DNA of 64,000 nt from contig CAJNDS010000857.1 in assembly GCA_905221605.1 (NCBI GenBank), positions 152,501 to 216,500 on the forward strand, read 5' to 3'. Source of the DNA: Symbiodinium natans (Eukaryota; Sar; Dinophyceae; Suessiales; Symbiodiniaceae). Below, one piece after another: positions 23,976 to 36,360 of this stretch (positions within the stretch are counted from its first letter, which is position 1; each line of letters starts with the position of its first letter). The translations under genes were made by a program, and so were the position numbers. The notes under the pieces were generated by a model that was not told the origin of the DNA, did no database searches, and saw only the letters and a program-made list of their open reading frames with translations.

Positions 23976-25139
23976 CACAACATATGCAGGGGCCCCTAAA
24001 CCTCAAACCTTGAATCCCAATCCCTAAGCCCTACTCAATCTCTAACCCTGACTTAAACCCTCATTAGACCCAAATGAGACCCGAATTAAACCCTAACTAA
24101 ACCCGAGTTGGACCCTCTTAAATCCTAAACCCTAAACCCTACACCCTAAACCCTAAACCCTGCAAGGAAGCCTTCCATCAGGCCCCCAGCGACAGCGGCA
24201 ACATTGCTCACAGCGGAAACATTGCTCGCAAGTCCTGCGCCAAGAATCCGAGCTTTTCGGGCCCTAACCCCTGAACCCTAACCCCTAAACCCTAAACCCT
24301 AAACCCTAAACCCTAAACCCTAAACCCTAAACCCTAAACCCTAAACCCTAAACCCTAAGCCCTAAGCCCTAAGCCCTAAGCCCTAAGCCCTAAGCCCTAA
24401 ACTAAGAGGGCTCAGGAGGATAACTTTGGCACAGCATGCACTTTTCGGCAGCGTACACCTCGAAACCCTTGAGAAGGGCCGGCTGTGACCCATATTGGAC
24501 GGCACAGTCCTGCAGCTTACCCTAAACCTGAAACCCTCAACCCTTCAAAAACGTAAACCCTTTAAACATCCTAAACCCTAAACCCTAAACCCTAAACCCT
24601 AAACCCTAAACCCTAAACCCTAAACCCTAAACCCTAAACCCTAAACCCTAAACCCTAAACCCTAGAACCTGAGCCCTAAGCCTTGAAACTGAACCCCTAA
24701 GCTCATGAACCTCCAAGCAGCACGCGCCGGCGAAGGGCGGCGCTCGTTGCTCAGGTTCCTCATCTCCTTCGGACCGGCAGGAGCTTTTGGGGTTTGGGAT
24801 TTGGGGTTTCGGGTTTCGGGTCGAGGATTTAGGGCTTAAGGCTTAGGGTTTAAGTTTCAGGGCTTCGGGCTTAGGGTTTAGGGTTTAGGGTTTAGGGTTT
24901 AGGGTTTAGGGTTTACGGTTTAGGGTTTAGGACTTAGGGTTTGGGGCTTAGGGTTTAGGGTGTGAATGGTTTAGGGTGTGAATGCTTCGGAGGCGCTGTC
25001 TTGCGTGTCACAAAGTGGCCAAGTGCCCCATGTGACTTTGCCCAAGTGCAAACCCTAAACCCTAAACCCTAAACCCTAAACCCTAAACCCTAAACCCTAA
25101 ACCCTAAACCCTAAACCCTAAACCCTAAACCCTACCCGA

Positions 25140-25354
25140 CCGCCCCAAGTGACCGAGAGAATGAAGTGTCCCCAGTGACCCAAGCAACGCACATGTTCCC
25201 AGTGGTGACGAAAGTGTACCACTCATCCTAAGTGCCCCAAGCGACCTAGGTGTTGCAAGTGACCCAAATGAACCCAAGCGTCCCAGCTCTCAAACATTTC
25301 AAGTTTCCAAGTCCGACCACAAGCGACCCAAATGTCCCAAGTGCTCCAAGCGAC
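25140..25354 (+). repeat. Degenerate CCCAAGTGAC minisatellite
   Basis: CCAAGTG(A/C)CC-like units, about 12 bp, recur imperfectly from about 25015 to 25370, interrupted by a CCCTAAA array at 25050-25135. Confidence 0.6.
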
Positions 25355-25480
25355 TCACGTGACACAACTCATACTGGCTTCTTCAGTGAAGAGCTTCACA
25401 TCAAGTTCGTCTAAATCACCTTGCATCAGGAATACATGTTGCTTTGCAAAAGAAGAAGGCCTTAACTCCATGAGAGTTGT
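25355..25480 (-). CDS. Candidate exon, unknown
   Basis: Minus-strand open frame with good composition: LTTLMELRPSSFAKQHVFLM, then QGDLDELDVKLFTEEASM, ending TGA near 25357-25355. The acidic-hydrophobic pattern is typical of a folded domain, but I do not recognise the family. Confidence 0.45.
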   Translation of the reverse strand, partial: TTLMELRPSSFAKQHVFLMQGDLDELDVKLFTEEASMSCVT

Positions 25481-25738
25481 AAGTTGTCGGCCTTGGGGTG
25501 GGTAGGTCTGCAGACTACCCCGTGCTCGCAAAGCGCGCTTCCGTTTGGCACACCTCGAAACCCCAAACCCCAAACCGACAAACTCAACCTGCAAACCCGG
25601 AGCGGTCCAGCATCATTGCCTTCGCCCATGGCGGAGGGCCTTCCTTGCGGTTGCGCGGCCCAAGATCGGGGATTGGAACGGGTTTTGGGTTTGAGGTTTG
25701 GCGGAGGATTTAGGTTCAGGGTCCAAGGCCCTGTACAC

Positions 25739-25776
<38 letters not shown>

Positions 25777-27465
25777 CCCGCTCTCAACAGAAGTGGAAAA
25801 ACAAGAATCGGTATATCATCCCCAGCCTCCTCAACCCCGACATGCCACCCAAACCACAAAGCCCACGGCCCTATCTGGGCATTCCAGGGTTTGGTTTTTT
25901 GTATTTTGAGTACAGCTTCCTAAATAAGATGGTCTAAAGCCTCAAGTCTGCGAAGGGAAAGCATAATAAACAGGGGGCCTGCACAGGCAAGTCCATGATT
26001 GGGCCCGGGGGGTTTACATAGGGACTTTGGGGCACCTAGATTTAGGGAATCTGGTGCTTGGGGTTTAGGGCTTCGGGTTTAGGGTTTAAGGCTTAGAGTT
26101 CTGGGTTCTGGGATCAGGGTTTCAGGTGGTTCAGGGTGAACAAAGCCCTCGACAGCCCTAAAGAACAGAGACCCCTGCCACACCCTTCCACACCCTAAAC
26201 CCTAAACCCTAAAGCCTAAACCGTCTCACGAAGGCCATACGTGCTGCCTGCTCCTCCACGTTGTTGACCGACTCCTCAAGGGGCTACGGCTTAGAAATTT
26301 GGATGTTCCCCCCTTCTTACTAACAGTCCTTAATAGGGATTCTAGTACCCCTGCTGCAATCCCGATTCAGGACTGTTAGTGCAAGGGGGAACCCAGAAAG
26401 CACCCAGGCAGAGCACCGCTCTTGCCCCACACCACTCGCGCACCACTAGGGTTTAGTGTTTAGGGCTTAGGGGTTAGGGCTCAGGGATGATTAGGGGTTA
26501 GGGTTCTACGCTTCGCGCAACCTCTATCTGATGGACAGAGAACCTTGCAATGCGGTGAAGGGCGAACTATTCACCCTTGACTTCTTTGAGCCTGCAATCT
26601 CACACCCTAAACCCTAAACCCTAACCCTAAACCCTAAACCCTAAACCCTAAACCCTAAACCCTAAGGGGGCCGAGGACTTTACTGGCAGGTTTGGAGTTT
26701 CGGGCTTGGGGCCGCGTTGGAGATGAGACCAGAACCTTGGCCATCTCCTTATCTTGTCCCAGGGTTTAGGGCCCTAAACCCTAAACCCTAAACCCTAAAC
26801 CCTAAACCCTAAACCCCAAACCCTAAACCTAAACCAACCTGCATGCCCTTTACCAGCCTTGACAACTTGCAAGCTTCAAAGGTTTTTTACCCCTCCAGCT
26901 CCAGTCAGGGTTTGGGGCTTCAGGGGTAGGGGGTTTTTGGGTTAGGGCTTAGGGGGGTTGATCAAGGTTCCGAAGCCCGAAACCCAAACCACCCTCCCTC
27001 TTCCCAGGCCTGTCGCTTCGTGTAGGCTGCTTGCACAATGAAGTGATTTTCTGCAGCAGGTCAAGTTTAGGGTACCCCCTAGCAGAGGCCTGTGAGGTTA
27101 AAATGGAGCTTAGGGTCGTGAGGATTGGGGATTTGATTGAGGGCTTGGGTTCTTGCTAGAAACCCAGTTTTAGGGTTTGGGGTTAGGGGTTAGGGTTTAG
27201 GGTCTAGGGTCTAGGGTCTAGGGTCTAGGGTCTAGGGTCTAGGGTCTAGGGTTTAGGGGGAGTTTGGGGTTTAGGTTCAGGGTTTAGGGGTTAGGGTTTA
27301 GGGTTTAGGGTTTAGGGTTTAGGGTTTGGTTGAGGGTTTAGGGTTTAGGGTTTAGGAGTTGCCATAATGGGGTTGCATTATGCATGACGAGTGCAATCAT
27401 GTCCTTGTGATGGGAAACCGAGGGAAGTTCCGAACCCAGTACCCCCCAAACCCCTGAATCCCCCC
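25481..27465. repeat. C-run, telomere-like arrays, foldback element
   Basis: A C-run of about 35 bases at 25741-25775 creates poly-Pro ORFs. Arrays at 26185-26220, 26605-26670, 26770-26830, 27195-27260 (GGGTCTA variant) and 27290-27355. Unique pieces 25800-26040, 26225-26290, 26510-26600 and 26990-27070 carry no recognised domain. Confidence 0.65.
26299..26394. mobile_element. Foldback element, GGGATGTTCCCCC family, copy 5
   Basis: TTGGATGTTCCCCCCTTCTT, then CTAACAGTCCTTAATAGGGA, paired with TCCCGATTCAGGACTGTTAG and AAGGGGGAACCC. The outermost right arm has decayed. Confidence 0.7.
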
Positions 27466-27551
27466 AACGGGCCGGCTTCGGATTTGTCGGGCCAGACTGC
27501 ACTAAGGAAGTGGAGGAGGACACCGTGCCCTGACGGAAACTTCATCTGCAG
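27466..27551 (-). CDS. Candidate exon, unknown
   Basis: Starts after TCTGCAG on the minus strand and reads MKFPSGHGVLLHFLSAVWPD then KSEAGPLG, about 28 codons, into a CCCC-rich edge. Acceptor and open frame are good; no domain recognised. A plus-strand ORF overlaps it. Confidence 0.4.
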
Positions 27552-28989
27552 ATTAGGTTATAATAAGCTTTGCCATTTGGTCGGGGATTCAGCCCTTTCT
27601 GGTACCCTACATCTACTTTAAGAGAACCCCGAAGCCCAAAACAACCATCTTTTTCGATCACCCCAAGTTTGGGCCCTTTCTCCCTCAGCCCTCATTAGCC
27701 CTAAACCCTAAACCCTAAACATTGGAATCCGTCGAGTCGCCAAGTGTCTCGCTTCGTGACAGTCCGCATGACCCTAAACCCTAAATCCTTCTTCGGAGGG
27801 GCCTGGCTTTCTTCTCGTGGCCCTGCGCCCGCATCCCGCTCCAGTCGACATCTGAAGCTGTCGAGGAACCCCACGGATCTGCGCCACCACTTCCACCCTG
27901 GACCCTAAACCCTAAACCCTAAACCCTAAACCCTGAGCGCTGCACCCTGAACCCTGTACCCTAAACCCTAAACCCTAAACCCTAAACCCTCCGGCGCCGC
28001 CGGTCTCACGCGGACTCCTTCAAGCATGCTGAGGGTCGCGCAAGAGCTGGTTGAGTTGCTGCCCTAAACCCTAAACCCTAAACCCTAAACCCTAAACCCT
28101 AAACCCTAAACCCTCAACCCTAAACCCTAAACCCTAAAACCTAAGCTGCGGCTTAGGTTTTGACTAGGGTCCGGCTTCCAGGGACTCCAATGCCCCCTTA
28201 ATTAAGGAATTTTCCTTAAATTATAATAGGGTTCCGTATATGGTTTAAGGAATTTACCTTGAATTATAATAGGGTTCCGTATATGGTTTAAGGAATATTC
28301 CTTAATTAAGAGGTATTGGAGTCTCTGGGTTTTTGTAGGCTGTAGCAAGCTCAGCGACAGTCAAAGGCCCCAACCTCGGAAGTCTCCAGCGATGGCATAA
28401 ACCCCTAACCCCTTAAACCCTACCCCTAAACCCCCAAACCTCTATCCCCCTAAACCCCTAAACCCCCAAACCCCCAAACCGCTAAACCCCTGAGCCTAAA
28501 CCCCTAAAAACCCTAAACCCCTAAATCCCTAGACCCCGAGGAGCCCGAGATCTGAACCCAAGCCAGAACCTCCCCGCAAACCCTAAACCCTAAACCCTAA
28601 ACCCTAAACCCTAAACCCTAAACCCTAAACCCTAAACCCTTTTCAAAGGACGCCGCCTTGGAGCGCCTGGGCTAAAAGGTCGCCAAAGCCTGCCTGCAGG
28701 AGGTCCAAGGACAGGAGCCCTTAAGACCGCAAGGAACCCTAAACTCTAAACCCTAAACCCTAAACCATAAACCTTAAACCCTATAACCCTAAACCCTAAA
28801 CCCTAACCAACCCTAAACCCCAGTCCCCCAGACCCTACCTTTCGGGTTTAGGGTTTCTTAGGGCTTAGGGATTGGGACTCGCGAGTTCATATGGCCGCTG
28901 CAATGGTTTCACTAGGTTTTCTAGGTCGAGGCTTTCTAGGGCATTGGGTTTTACTACTGTTTGCTTAAGATCCCCAAAAACGCAAGACA

Positions 28990-29040
<51 letters not shown>
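27552..29040. repeat. Telomere-like arrays; edge of AT-rich island
   Basis: Arrays at 27700-27720, 27900-27990, 28060-28140, 28578-28640 and 28740-28825, with drifted CCCCTAAA at 28400-28540. Unique pieces 27780-27895, 27990-28060 and 28640-28730 have no recognised domain. A CA then TA microsatellite at 28992-29041 marks the border to the AT-rich island. Confidence 0.65.
28180..28325. mobile_element. Palindromic element with internal tandem duplication
   Basis: Arms GGACTCCAATGCCCCCTTAA and TTAAGAGGTATTGGAGTCTC. Between them the unit AATTATAATAGGGTTCCGTA / TATGGTTTAAGGAAT occurs twice in direct tandem. Confidence 0.7.
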
Positions 29041-29041
<1 letters not shown>

Positions 29042-29096
29042 GCTACCCCCCCCCCTCAAAACCCACGTCTTACTATGTTTTCCTATCGTACACTCT

Positions 29097-29660
29097 GAAA
29101 ACCTCTCCCCAGAGACCCAGAATTCCAGAATTCCAGATTTTCTGAGACCCCTAATTCCAGAATTCCAGAATTCCAGATTTTTCAGAGGCCCCCAGTTCCA
29201 GAATTCCAGAATCTGGAATTCTGGAACTGGGGGCCCCTGAAAAATCTGGAATTCTGGAATTCTGGAATTCTAAATTCGGAGAGCCGAGAATAAGGTGACA
29301 TTAGTGACATTTTGAAATTAGAGACAGAAAATTAGAGTCTTATTAGTCTTACCCATTAAATTTTATAGGGTTCCTTATTACTTTCTAGGCTTCCGACTAA
29401 ATGAAAAAATATTACTCCTGTTCACTTTAATGGGAGTTCTTATTAGCCCCCAGTTCCAGAATTCCAGAATTCCAGAATTCCAGCATCTGGAATTCTGGAA
29501 CTGGGGGCCCCTGAAAAATCTGGAATTCTGGAATTCTGGAATTCTGGAATTCTGGAATTCTGGAATTCTGGAATTCTGGAATTCTAAATTCGGAGAGCCG
29601 AGAATAAGGTGACATTAGTGACATTTTGAAATTAGAGACAGAGAATTAGAGTCTTATTAA
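29097..29660. repeat. AATTCCAG inverted arrays with direct duplication
   Basis: (CCAGAATT)n faces (AATTCTGG)n at 29115-29272 and again at 29448-29588, each forming a perfect-looking hairpin. The downstream sequence GGAGAGCCGAGAATAAGGTG .. AGAGTCTTATTAGTCTTACC is repeated at about 29277-29360 and 29590-29680, and in part at 29755-29815. So a unit of about 315 bp is duplicated. Confidence 0.8.
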
Positions 29661-29859
29661 TCTTACCCATTAAATTTTGTAGGGTTCCTTACTACTTACT
29701 AGGCTTCCTATCAACATTAAATATTACTCCTGTTCACTTTAATGGGGTTCTTCGAGAAAAAGGTGACAGTTTAAAATTAGAGACGGAAAATATGAGTCTT
29801 GTGAATCTTACTCATTAAGTTTCCCATTACATTTACCAATACTCCAGTTCACTCTAATG

Positions 29860-30760
29860 GGGGTTGTTATTAAATTATTAGGGTTCCGAGTAATTTTACT
29901 AGCATTCAAATTGTTTTTGAATAGGATCCCTGTATTTGGTTAATGGGGTTCGTATTAAATTCTAAAGGATGCCTATTAAAGGGTGCCTATTAATTTGTTC
30001 GATTTGATATTGATTCCTATTCATTTTAATCAGATTCCAAGTAGTGTTAAAAGGATTCTTAGTCGCTTTCTTATTTCTGGTAATTTGAATAGAAAGTCTA
30101 AAAATTTGAATAAGCTTCATAACAAATTTTAGACACATCCCTATGATGTTAGTAGGCTTCTTATTCAATTTAACAAGATTTCGTACAATTGTTAATTGGA
30201 CTCTTTTTGCTTTGACAAGCTTCCTACTCATTTACATAGGTTCCTGATTAATTTGAATAGGCTTCGTATTCATTTTAACAGGGTTTCTCATTGATGTGAA
30301 TGGATTCCTAATAATTTTCATAGGATTCCTACTAGATTCAACAGTGCTCCTACTATTTTTTGAATATTGTTCCCTATTCATTTCAATTGGCCTCGAAGTA
30401 TTTCTATTGTAATTCTTAATAATTTTCATTTCAATAGGGTTCATTGCAATTTTATCAGTGCGACTCTTTTTGTTTTAAAGGGCCCACGTTACTTCTTTAT
30501 AGGTTTTAACAGCACTCCTGTGAATTCAAAAGGGTTCCTATTCATTTCAATGGGATGAATCCTCTGAATTTGGGACTCCAAGAAATTTTAATAGGAGTCC
30601 TAGTAATTTAATAAGCTTCTACATATTTAAACCAGATTCCTATTAATTGTACGTATTGAGATTCCTATTGAATTCATACGAACCCTATGAATCCTATTAA
30701 ATTTAATACGAACCCAAGTAAAACTAACAGCAGTCTTATTTGTATTCATAGCAATCCACG
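29860..30760. repeat. Degenerate TTCCTATTAATTTTAATAGG repeat field
   Basis: Words such as ATTCCTATTCATTTTAAT and TTAATAGGCTTC recur about every 22-26 bases, too diverged for clean units. ORFs on both strands here are repeat-derived (Asn/Ile/Lys or Phe-rich). No gene seen. Confidence 0.55.
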
Positions 30761-32690
30761 ATCTCTCGATCAAATTTTCAGGTCACTTCTGTTTGAGCAC
30801 TCGCTCGAGCAATTGCTGAGTGGACCTAACTATGTGAATTAAGCTTCTTGGAATCAACGAAGTTAATTTAGGCAATAAATCAATTACATTAGACAAATTA
30901 ATGAAATTGAGTAAAATATCTAATGAATTAATAAAACGCTACCATGACCAAACCGGGAGGCCGATCTGTCGGACTTCAGGGAAGAGCATATGGAAGCGTG
31001 GGTTTTTTTTTTTTTTGGGGGGGGGGGGGTTACCATATATATATATATATATATGAGCCCGGAACCTTTAGGGTTTATTTAGCATAGAGTTTTTCTTTTC
31101 GCTTTAAATACGGAATATAAACAATTTAGTATGTAAGTGTATATTTATACTTTTGTAGGAACCATAAGTTCTACTTGAGAGTCAACTTCGCCTTGTGTCT
31201 GTGGATACCATTACTGTTGATGCTTGTGTTTTAGACAAGTCGCACATCTAACTTATTTATCCGTTTGGATGCAACAAAACGATCAACCCTCCACACCGGT
31301 GTTGCATATCTTAAATGCACTTGTTTTCTGCAGCTTTCTTTGTTTTCATCTGCGGCTTGTTCACTTATTAGTGTTTGTGATCTTTATAATGCTGATGCGA
31401 TGGCAATAGTATGCTTACTGGTGTTCCTAGCATTGGAAGCACAACTAACATTATGAACATATTATGACTTATGTGAGTACTATTGGTAATGTTCGCAATA
31501 TAAGTACTAGTCCTAGCGCGAGCTGTCAATATAAGCAAAAAGCATGGCGTGTTGTGCGGAACATTCGAAGTCGAGGATTACTTGTGCTAAGCATAAGTTT
31601 GACACATCTTATGCTCCCAATTTGACAGTTCGTGACTTCAATATCACCAAATAACATTGCAGTGCGTTGGCAGGATTGCTAATTAACACTAACATCACGA
31701 CAATCCTAATCATCCTAATCTTGCTGGTAGTGCATATGTCTTTTGACAAGTCTACTACGAAACTGCACTATCTGTCGAGATTAGCCATATGACTAGTGCG
31801 AGTACTATTAATGTTCCACACTCTTTAGTAGGGGCCTCCTGAACAAAGTCAAAAATGGCCGGGCTGTTCAGGACACTCCGAGTGTTTGGGTTTGGGGGCG
31901 CGCGTTGGGATCCTGAATAAAGGCAAACCGTCCGGGCGCCGTAAGAAAATTCCACGCGGCGCGCCTTTAAAGGATTGCTGGGCATCGCTGCCCTGTAAAC
32001 TTATCCTAACTCCTCTCTAATAAATTCATATATATCCCGTGGACAGTGTAAACAGGAACAAGAAAGGGGGAGGGGGGCAGGTCTAAAGAGGGTGCAACAT
32101 CAGTGTTGTGAGCAATGTTTTTTAGCCCACCACTGGGAAACTCAACAATGTCACTAACAATAGTACCATAGCGTCATTAGCCCCTGTGGCATGATTAGTC
32201 CGATAAGATTATAATATGAGATCAATTAGTAATATGATTAATGCGAGTAACATGAGTGCTAGCAAGCCTAATACAATTTATGACACTAGTAAGCTTGGTA
32301 ATGTTGTAACTGGAATTGCAATTTCTTGTCATTTACTTTTAGTTATGCTATTGATCATGCTAGTAAGCTAATACGCCTACTATACCGAACATTGCTGAAT
32401 ATAATACTAGTATCACGCTACTGATATTAGTAGTATTGGGACCATTCCTATAAACATGAAGAAAGGTTTACTTCTTGAGCTGCATTTTAGCTGCAGGATG
32501 GTTTGCGGTTAGTACTCCAGTGACTCTTTGGGCATAGTTTGGTCTTGTGCGCTCTAGGGACTTTACGAGGATACTCTACGGCTGCGCGCTTCAGCGATTC
32601 TGGAATACTCTAGCACAAGCCTTCCAGGGCTTTTCCGGTGATCCTTTCGGCTTATTTTGGAAGACTTTGGGTTTTGGTATTCTAGAGACT
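30761..32690. other. AT-rich non-repetitive stretch, no gene recognised
   Basis: Includes a T-run/G-run with a TA microsatellite (31000-31055). From about 31450 to 32430 words like AGTACTA, CTAGTA and AATGTT recur loosely. Short ORFs at 31224-31456 and 31755-31985 give no recognisable domain. Nothing I can support as a gene. Confidence 0.45.
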
Positions 32691-33285
32691 CTTTCGGGCA
32701 ACCGTGCAAACCAATGAGTGATTTAGAAACCAAGTAAACTCATAATTTTTCTAGAAGTACGTGGTGCAGGGAACTTTGTGGCCCACGCCGCAGAGCGATA
32801 GTGATAACAGCAAGAAATCACTCGGGGGCTCTCTATGACATCAATGAGTGTTGTAGGAACCAAGTAAATTTCGTCACACAAACACATGGTGTAGGTCATT
32901 TGTTGACCGACACCACATAGGAACAGTGAGAAGACTATGAAATAACTAGGCCACCGTATATTAAATCAGTATGTGGTGTGGAACCAGGTAAATTTACGAG
33001 CACATGGTGTAGGGAATGCTGTGGCATACGCCACATAGGGATAGTAGAAAAACTCAAGAAATCACTGGGAAACTGTATATGATATCAATGAGTGTTGCGA
33101 GAACCAAGTACATATTTTTATACAAGCACATGGTGTAGGGAGCGTTGTGACCCACAATACGTAGGAACTGAATCACTGGGCAACCGTACATTAAATCAAT
33201 AGGAACTAAGTAGTTTTGCTTGTGCAAGCAAAGAACAATGAGAAAACCATTTAGTCACCAGGCAACGGTATAAAGTAATGAATCC
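32690..33285 (+). repeat. Imperfect ~115-bp tandem repeat
   Basis: About five copies of a unit containing AATGAGTGTTG, AACCAAGTAAATTT, CACATGGTGTAGGGAAT, CCACATAGGGATAGTGA and AAATCACTGGGCAACCGTA in that order. Copies differ by substitutions and small indels. Confidence 0.75.
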
Positions 33286-34180
33286 GCATAACAATATCAC
33301 CATGTTTACTGTTCATATCAATAGCGTTCTTAGCAGTGCTGGCATTGCTCATGTTCATTATATTTTGTGTTAGCGCGATCCGAAAGCAAGGCCCTTGCAA
33401 GGACGCTGTGACTTTTCCTCGATACCATACGAGTACTATGCTGATACTACACGAATACTTTACCGCTGCCAGACTAGGTACCAGCACCAAGACCAAGACC
33501 AATAATAGTACTAACACGAATGCTAAAACTACAAGAAACTCTATACTACACTACACTATACAAAATAGCCGGGACATAGCCGGGACTTTTGGGGTCTCTT
33601 TCGTTGCGTTTGTTTCATTCCTATCAAACGCTCGTATATGTATATTGTCAAAAAACTTTAAAGTTGCACATGCCGAATAATCCGACGTCCTATTTTATCT
33701 TGTCTTTTGGACTTGCATTGTTGTTTTTGGCTTTCGCTTTGCTTTGTTTTCTTTGCGTGCTGCTTGCCTACATTTAAAATGCGGTTTGCTCATGGATCCA
33801 TGACACGAGCAAAAAATCCTACACTGCTATTCTGAAAACGAATTCGTGGTTTTGTGGTCATGATAACTGTTCACGTTGCTGTTCTTGCACGCTGCTTGCC
33901 TATGTCTTTTCGAACTTGTGTTCTTCATTTATCTATAACACTTGGATCGATGAGGGGCGCTGGCAAGCTAAACAGCGAAAACACTCCGCCCGAGTTTCAT
34001 TTCATGGGTTCGCGTTGCAGCTTCAGACTTTTACCCATTCGTGCCAACCCACAGCCCGAAAACACCCAGCACCTAGCCCTCCAGCATTAAACAAAACACA
34101 TGAGCGAAATGGACCGAAAGGCTGCTCGTTCATATATATATATATATATATATATAATGTTTTTACTTCCTAGTCTATAT
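33286..34180. other. AT-rich stretch without recognised gene
   Basis: Several short overlapping ORFs on the plus strand (33336-33777, 33854-34173) are hydrophobic or Ser/Thr-rich but show no domain or splice-like edges. Ends with a TA microsatellite (34133-34156) preceded by GACCGAAAGGCTGCTCGTTC, a word also present near 40905. Confidence 0.4.
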
Positions 34181-34239
34181 GTGCTCAATTACGTAATTTC
34201 ATTGAGACAGTAGCGCACGTGCCTTTGCCATTTGACATT

Positions 34240-36240
34240 TTGGATAGGTTCTTACAACAAAACATTTGTGGACTCTGCTTGCGACTTGTCAATTGTTGAT
34301 ATATTCCGTAGCAACTAACGGGGACACTGCTGGCGATCTGTGATTTTGGGACATCTTCTTTCAACAAAAAAACTACGGGGGACACTGCTTGCGATTTGTG
34401 AATTCAGAAGAAAACTAAGGGGGGACACTGCTTGCGATTTGTGATTTTGGCATATATACTTTCAGGGTTACACTGCTTGCGATTTGTGATTTTGACATCT
34501 TCTTGTTTGGATAGAGTTTGGATAGTTCTTCATTCAGCAAAAAACTATGGGGAACACGGCTTGCGATTTGTGATTTTAGCACATACTCTTTCAGCAAGAA
34601 AACTGAGGGTGACACTGTTTGCGATTTAGGAGTTTGGATAGTTCTTCATTCAGCAAAAACTATTGGGGACATCGCTTGCGATTTGTGTTTTTGGAATTCT
34701 TTCAACAAAATCTCATGGGGACGTATCCATTACATTCCGTAACAAACTAAGGGGGACACTACTTGCGATTTGTGATTGTGGGACATCCTCTTCTTGCAGC
34801 AAAAACAAACTAAGGGGGACACTGCTTGCGATTTGTAACTTTGGAGAATACTCCTTCAACAAAAACTATATATGGGGGACACTGCTTGCGATTTGTGATT
34901 TTGGGACATCTTCTTTCAGGGGACACTGCTTGCCATTTGCGAGTTTGGCACATACTCTTGTAGAAAAAACTAAGAGGGACACTGCTTGCGACTTGGTTTT
35001 GGTACATAGGCTTAGAGGAAAAATATGGGGCACGCCGGGCACACTGCTTGCGATTTGTGACTTGGGACCATTTTCCTTACAGTAAAAAAATAAGGGTGAC
35101 ACTGCTTGCGATTTGTGAATTTGGGATATATTCTTTCAGCAAAAAGGACTATGGGTGGACACTGCTTGGGATTTGTGATTTGGGGGGCATCTTCTTGCAG
35201 CAACAAAAACTAAGCGGGGACCCTGCTTGCGATTTGTGATTTTGGGACATCTTCTTTCAGCAAAAACCAAGGGGGACACTGCTTGCGGTTTTTGATTTTG
35301 GGGCATCTTCTTGCAGCAAAAAAATTAGGGGGACACTGCTTGCGATTTAGGAGTTTGGATAGTTCTTCATTCAGCAAAAAACTATGGGGGACGCTGCTTG
35401 CGATTTGTGATTTTGGAATTCTATCAACAAATTCTCATGGGGACACTGCTTGCGATTGCTCAATGTCCATTCCGTAACAAACTAAGGGGAACACTGCTTG
35501 CGACTTGTGATTGTGGGACATCCTCTTCTTGCAGCAAAAGAAACTAAGGGGGACACTGCTTGCGATATGTAACTTTGCAGAATACGCTTTCAACAAAAAC
35601 TATGGGGGACACTGCTTGCGATTTGTGGTTTTGGGACATCTTCTCTCAGGGGACACTGCTTGCCATGTGCGAGTTTGGCACTCTTGTAGAAAAAGCTAAG
35701 GGGGACACTGCTTGCGATTTGGCAATTCGGTACATAATCTTACAGGAAAAACATGGGGCACACTGCTTGCGATTTGTGACTTGGGAGCATATTCTTACAG
35801 CAAAAGAACTAAGGGTGACACTGCTTGCGATTTGTGAATTTTGGATATATTCTTTCAGCAAAAAGGACTATGGGTGGACACTGCTTGCGATTTGTGTTCT
35901 TGGTACATATTCTTTCAACAAAAAAACTACGGGGGACACTGCTTGCGATTTGCGATTTTGGCACATACTCTTGCAGAAACATCTAAGGGCGGACACTGCT
36001 TGTGATTGTGAACTTGGTACATAATCGCAAAAAAACTACGGGTAACACTTCTTGCGATTTATGAATTTTGTAGATAATCTTACAGCAACATCTTATGGGG
36101 ACCCTGCTTGCGATTTGTGATTTTGGATATTTGCGCGCAACAACAACGCATAGGGACACTGCTTGCGATTTATGAGTTCGGAGAAGGCTGTTTCGACAAA
36201 AACTACGGGGGACACTGCTTGCGATTTGTGACTTTAGCGC
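34240..36240 (+). repeat. 57-bp satellite, GACACTGCTTGCGATTTG unit
   Basis: About 35 monomers of 42-62 bp, each with GGGGGACACTGCTTGCGATT then GTGATTTTGGGACAT, CTTCTTTCAGCAAAAA, ACTAA. A higher-order unit of about 12 monomers (~730 bp) repeats: TTAGGAGTTTGGATAGTTC at about 34625 and 35346, and GATTGTGGGACATCCTCTTC at about 34775 and 35511. ORFs in both directions (SQIASSVP or LLAICDFG polymers) are artefacts. Confidence 0.95.
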
Positions 36241-36360
36241 ATGGACATTTGGGAATTTCGGGTTTCAGGCTTCGGGGGTGTCTTGCCGAAAGCCTGGAGA
36301 GTCCCCCTGTTGAGGACCGAGTGGGGGTGGCCGCGACAAGCAAGACCTGGAACCCTCACA
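36241..36360. other. Spacer between satellites
   Basis: Short GC-richer unique piece (GTCTTGCCGAAAGCCTGGAG .. CCGAGTGGGGGTGGCCGCGA) between the 57-bp and 114-bp satellites. Open on the plus strand but only about 40 codons, no domain. Confidence 0.4.

Larger units (their letters stand above)
23536..25140. repeat. Telomere-like arrays and two inverted-repeat elements
   Basis: CCCTAAA arrays at 23541-23612, 24280-24405 (last third CCCTAAG), 24560-24665 and 25050-25135; TTTAGGG at 24870-24930. The intervening pieces 24165-24260, 24405-24530 and 24710-24790 are unique with no recognised domain. 24000-24150 is drifted CCCTAAA-like DNA. Confidence 0.7.

Noticed and set aside
29962-30558. Asn/Ile/Lys-rich ORFs as a degenerate open reading frame
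   Set aside because: Generated by the TTCCTATTAATTTTAATAGG-like repeat on both strands.
34185-36024. Many ORFs with SQIASSVP or LLAICDFG repeats, looking like a repeat protein family
   Set aside because: They follow the 57-bp satellite in several frames and both strands; there is no constant frame or start.
34240-36240. Regular ~57-bp repeats resembling a CRISPR array
   Set aside because: Whole monomers vary together and there are no conserved repeats with unique spacers; the context is eukaryotic satellite DNA.
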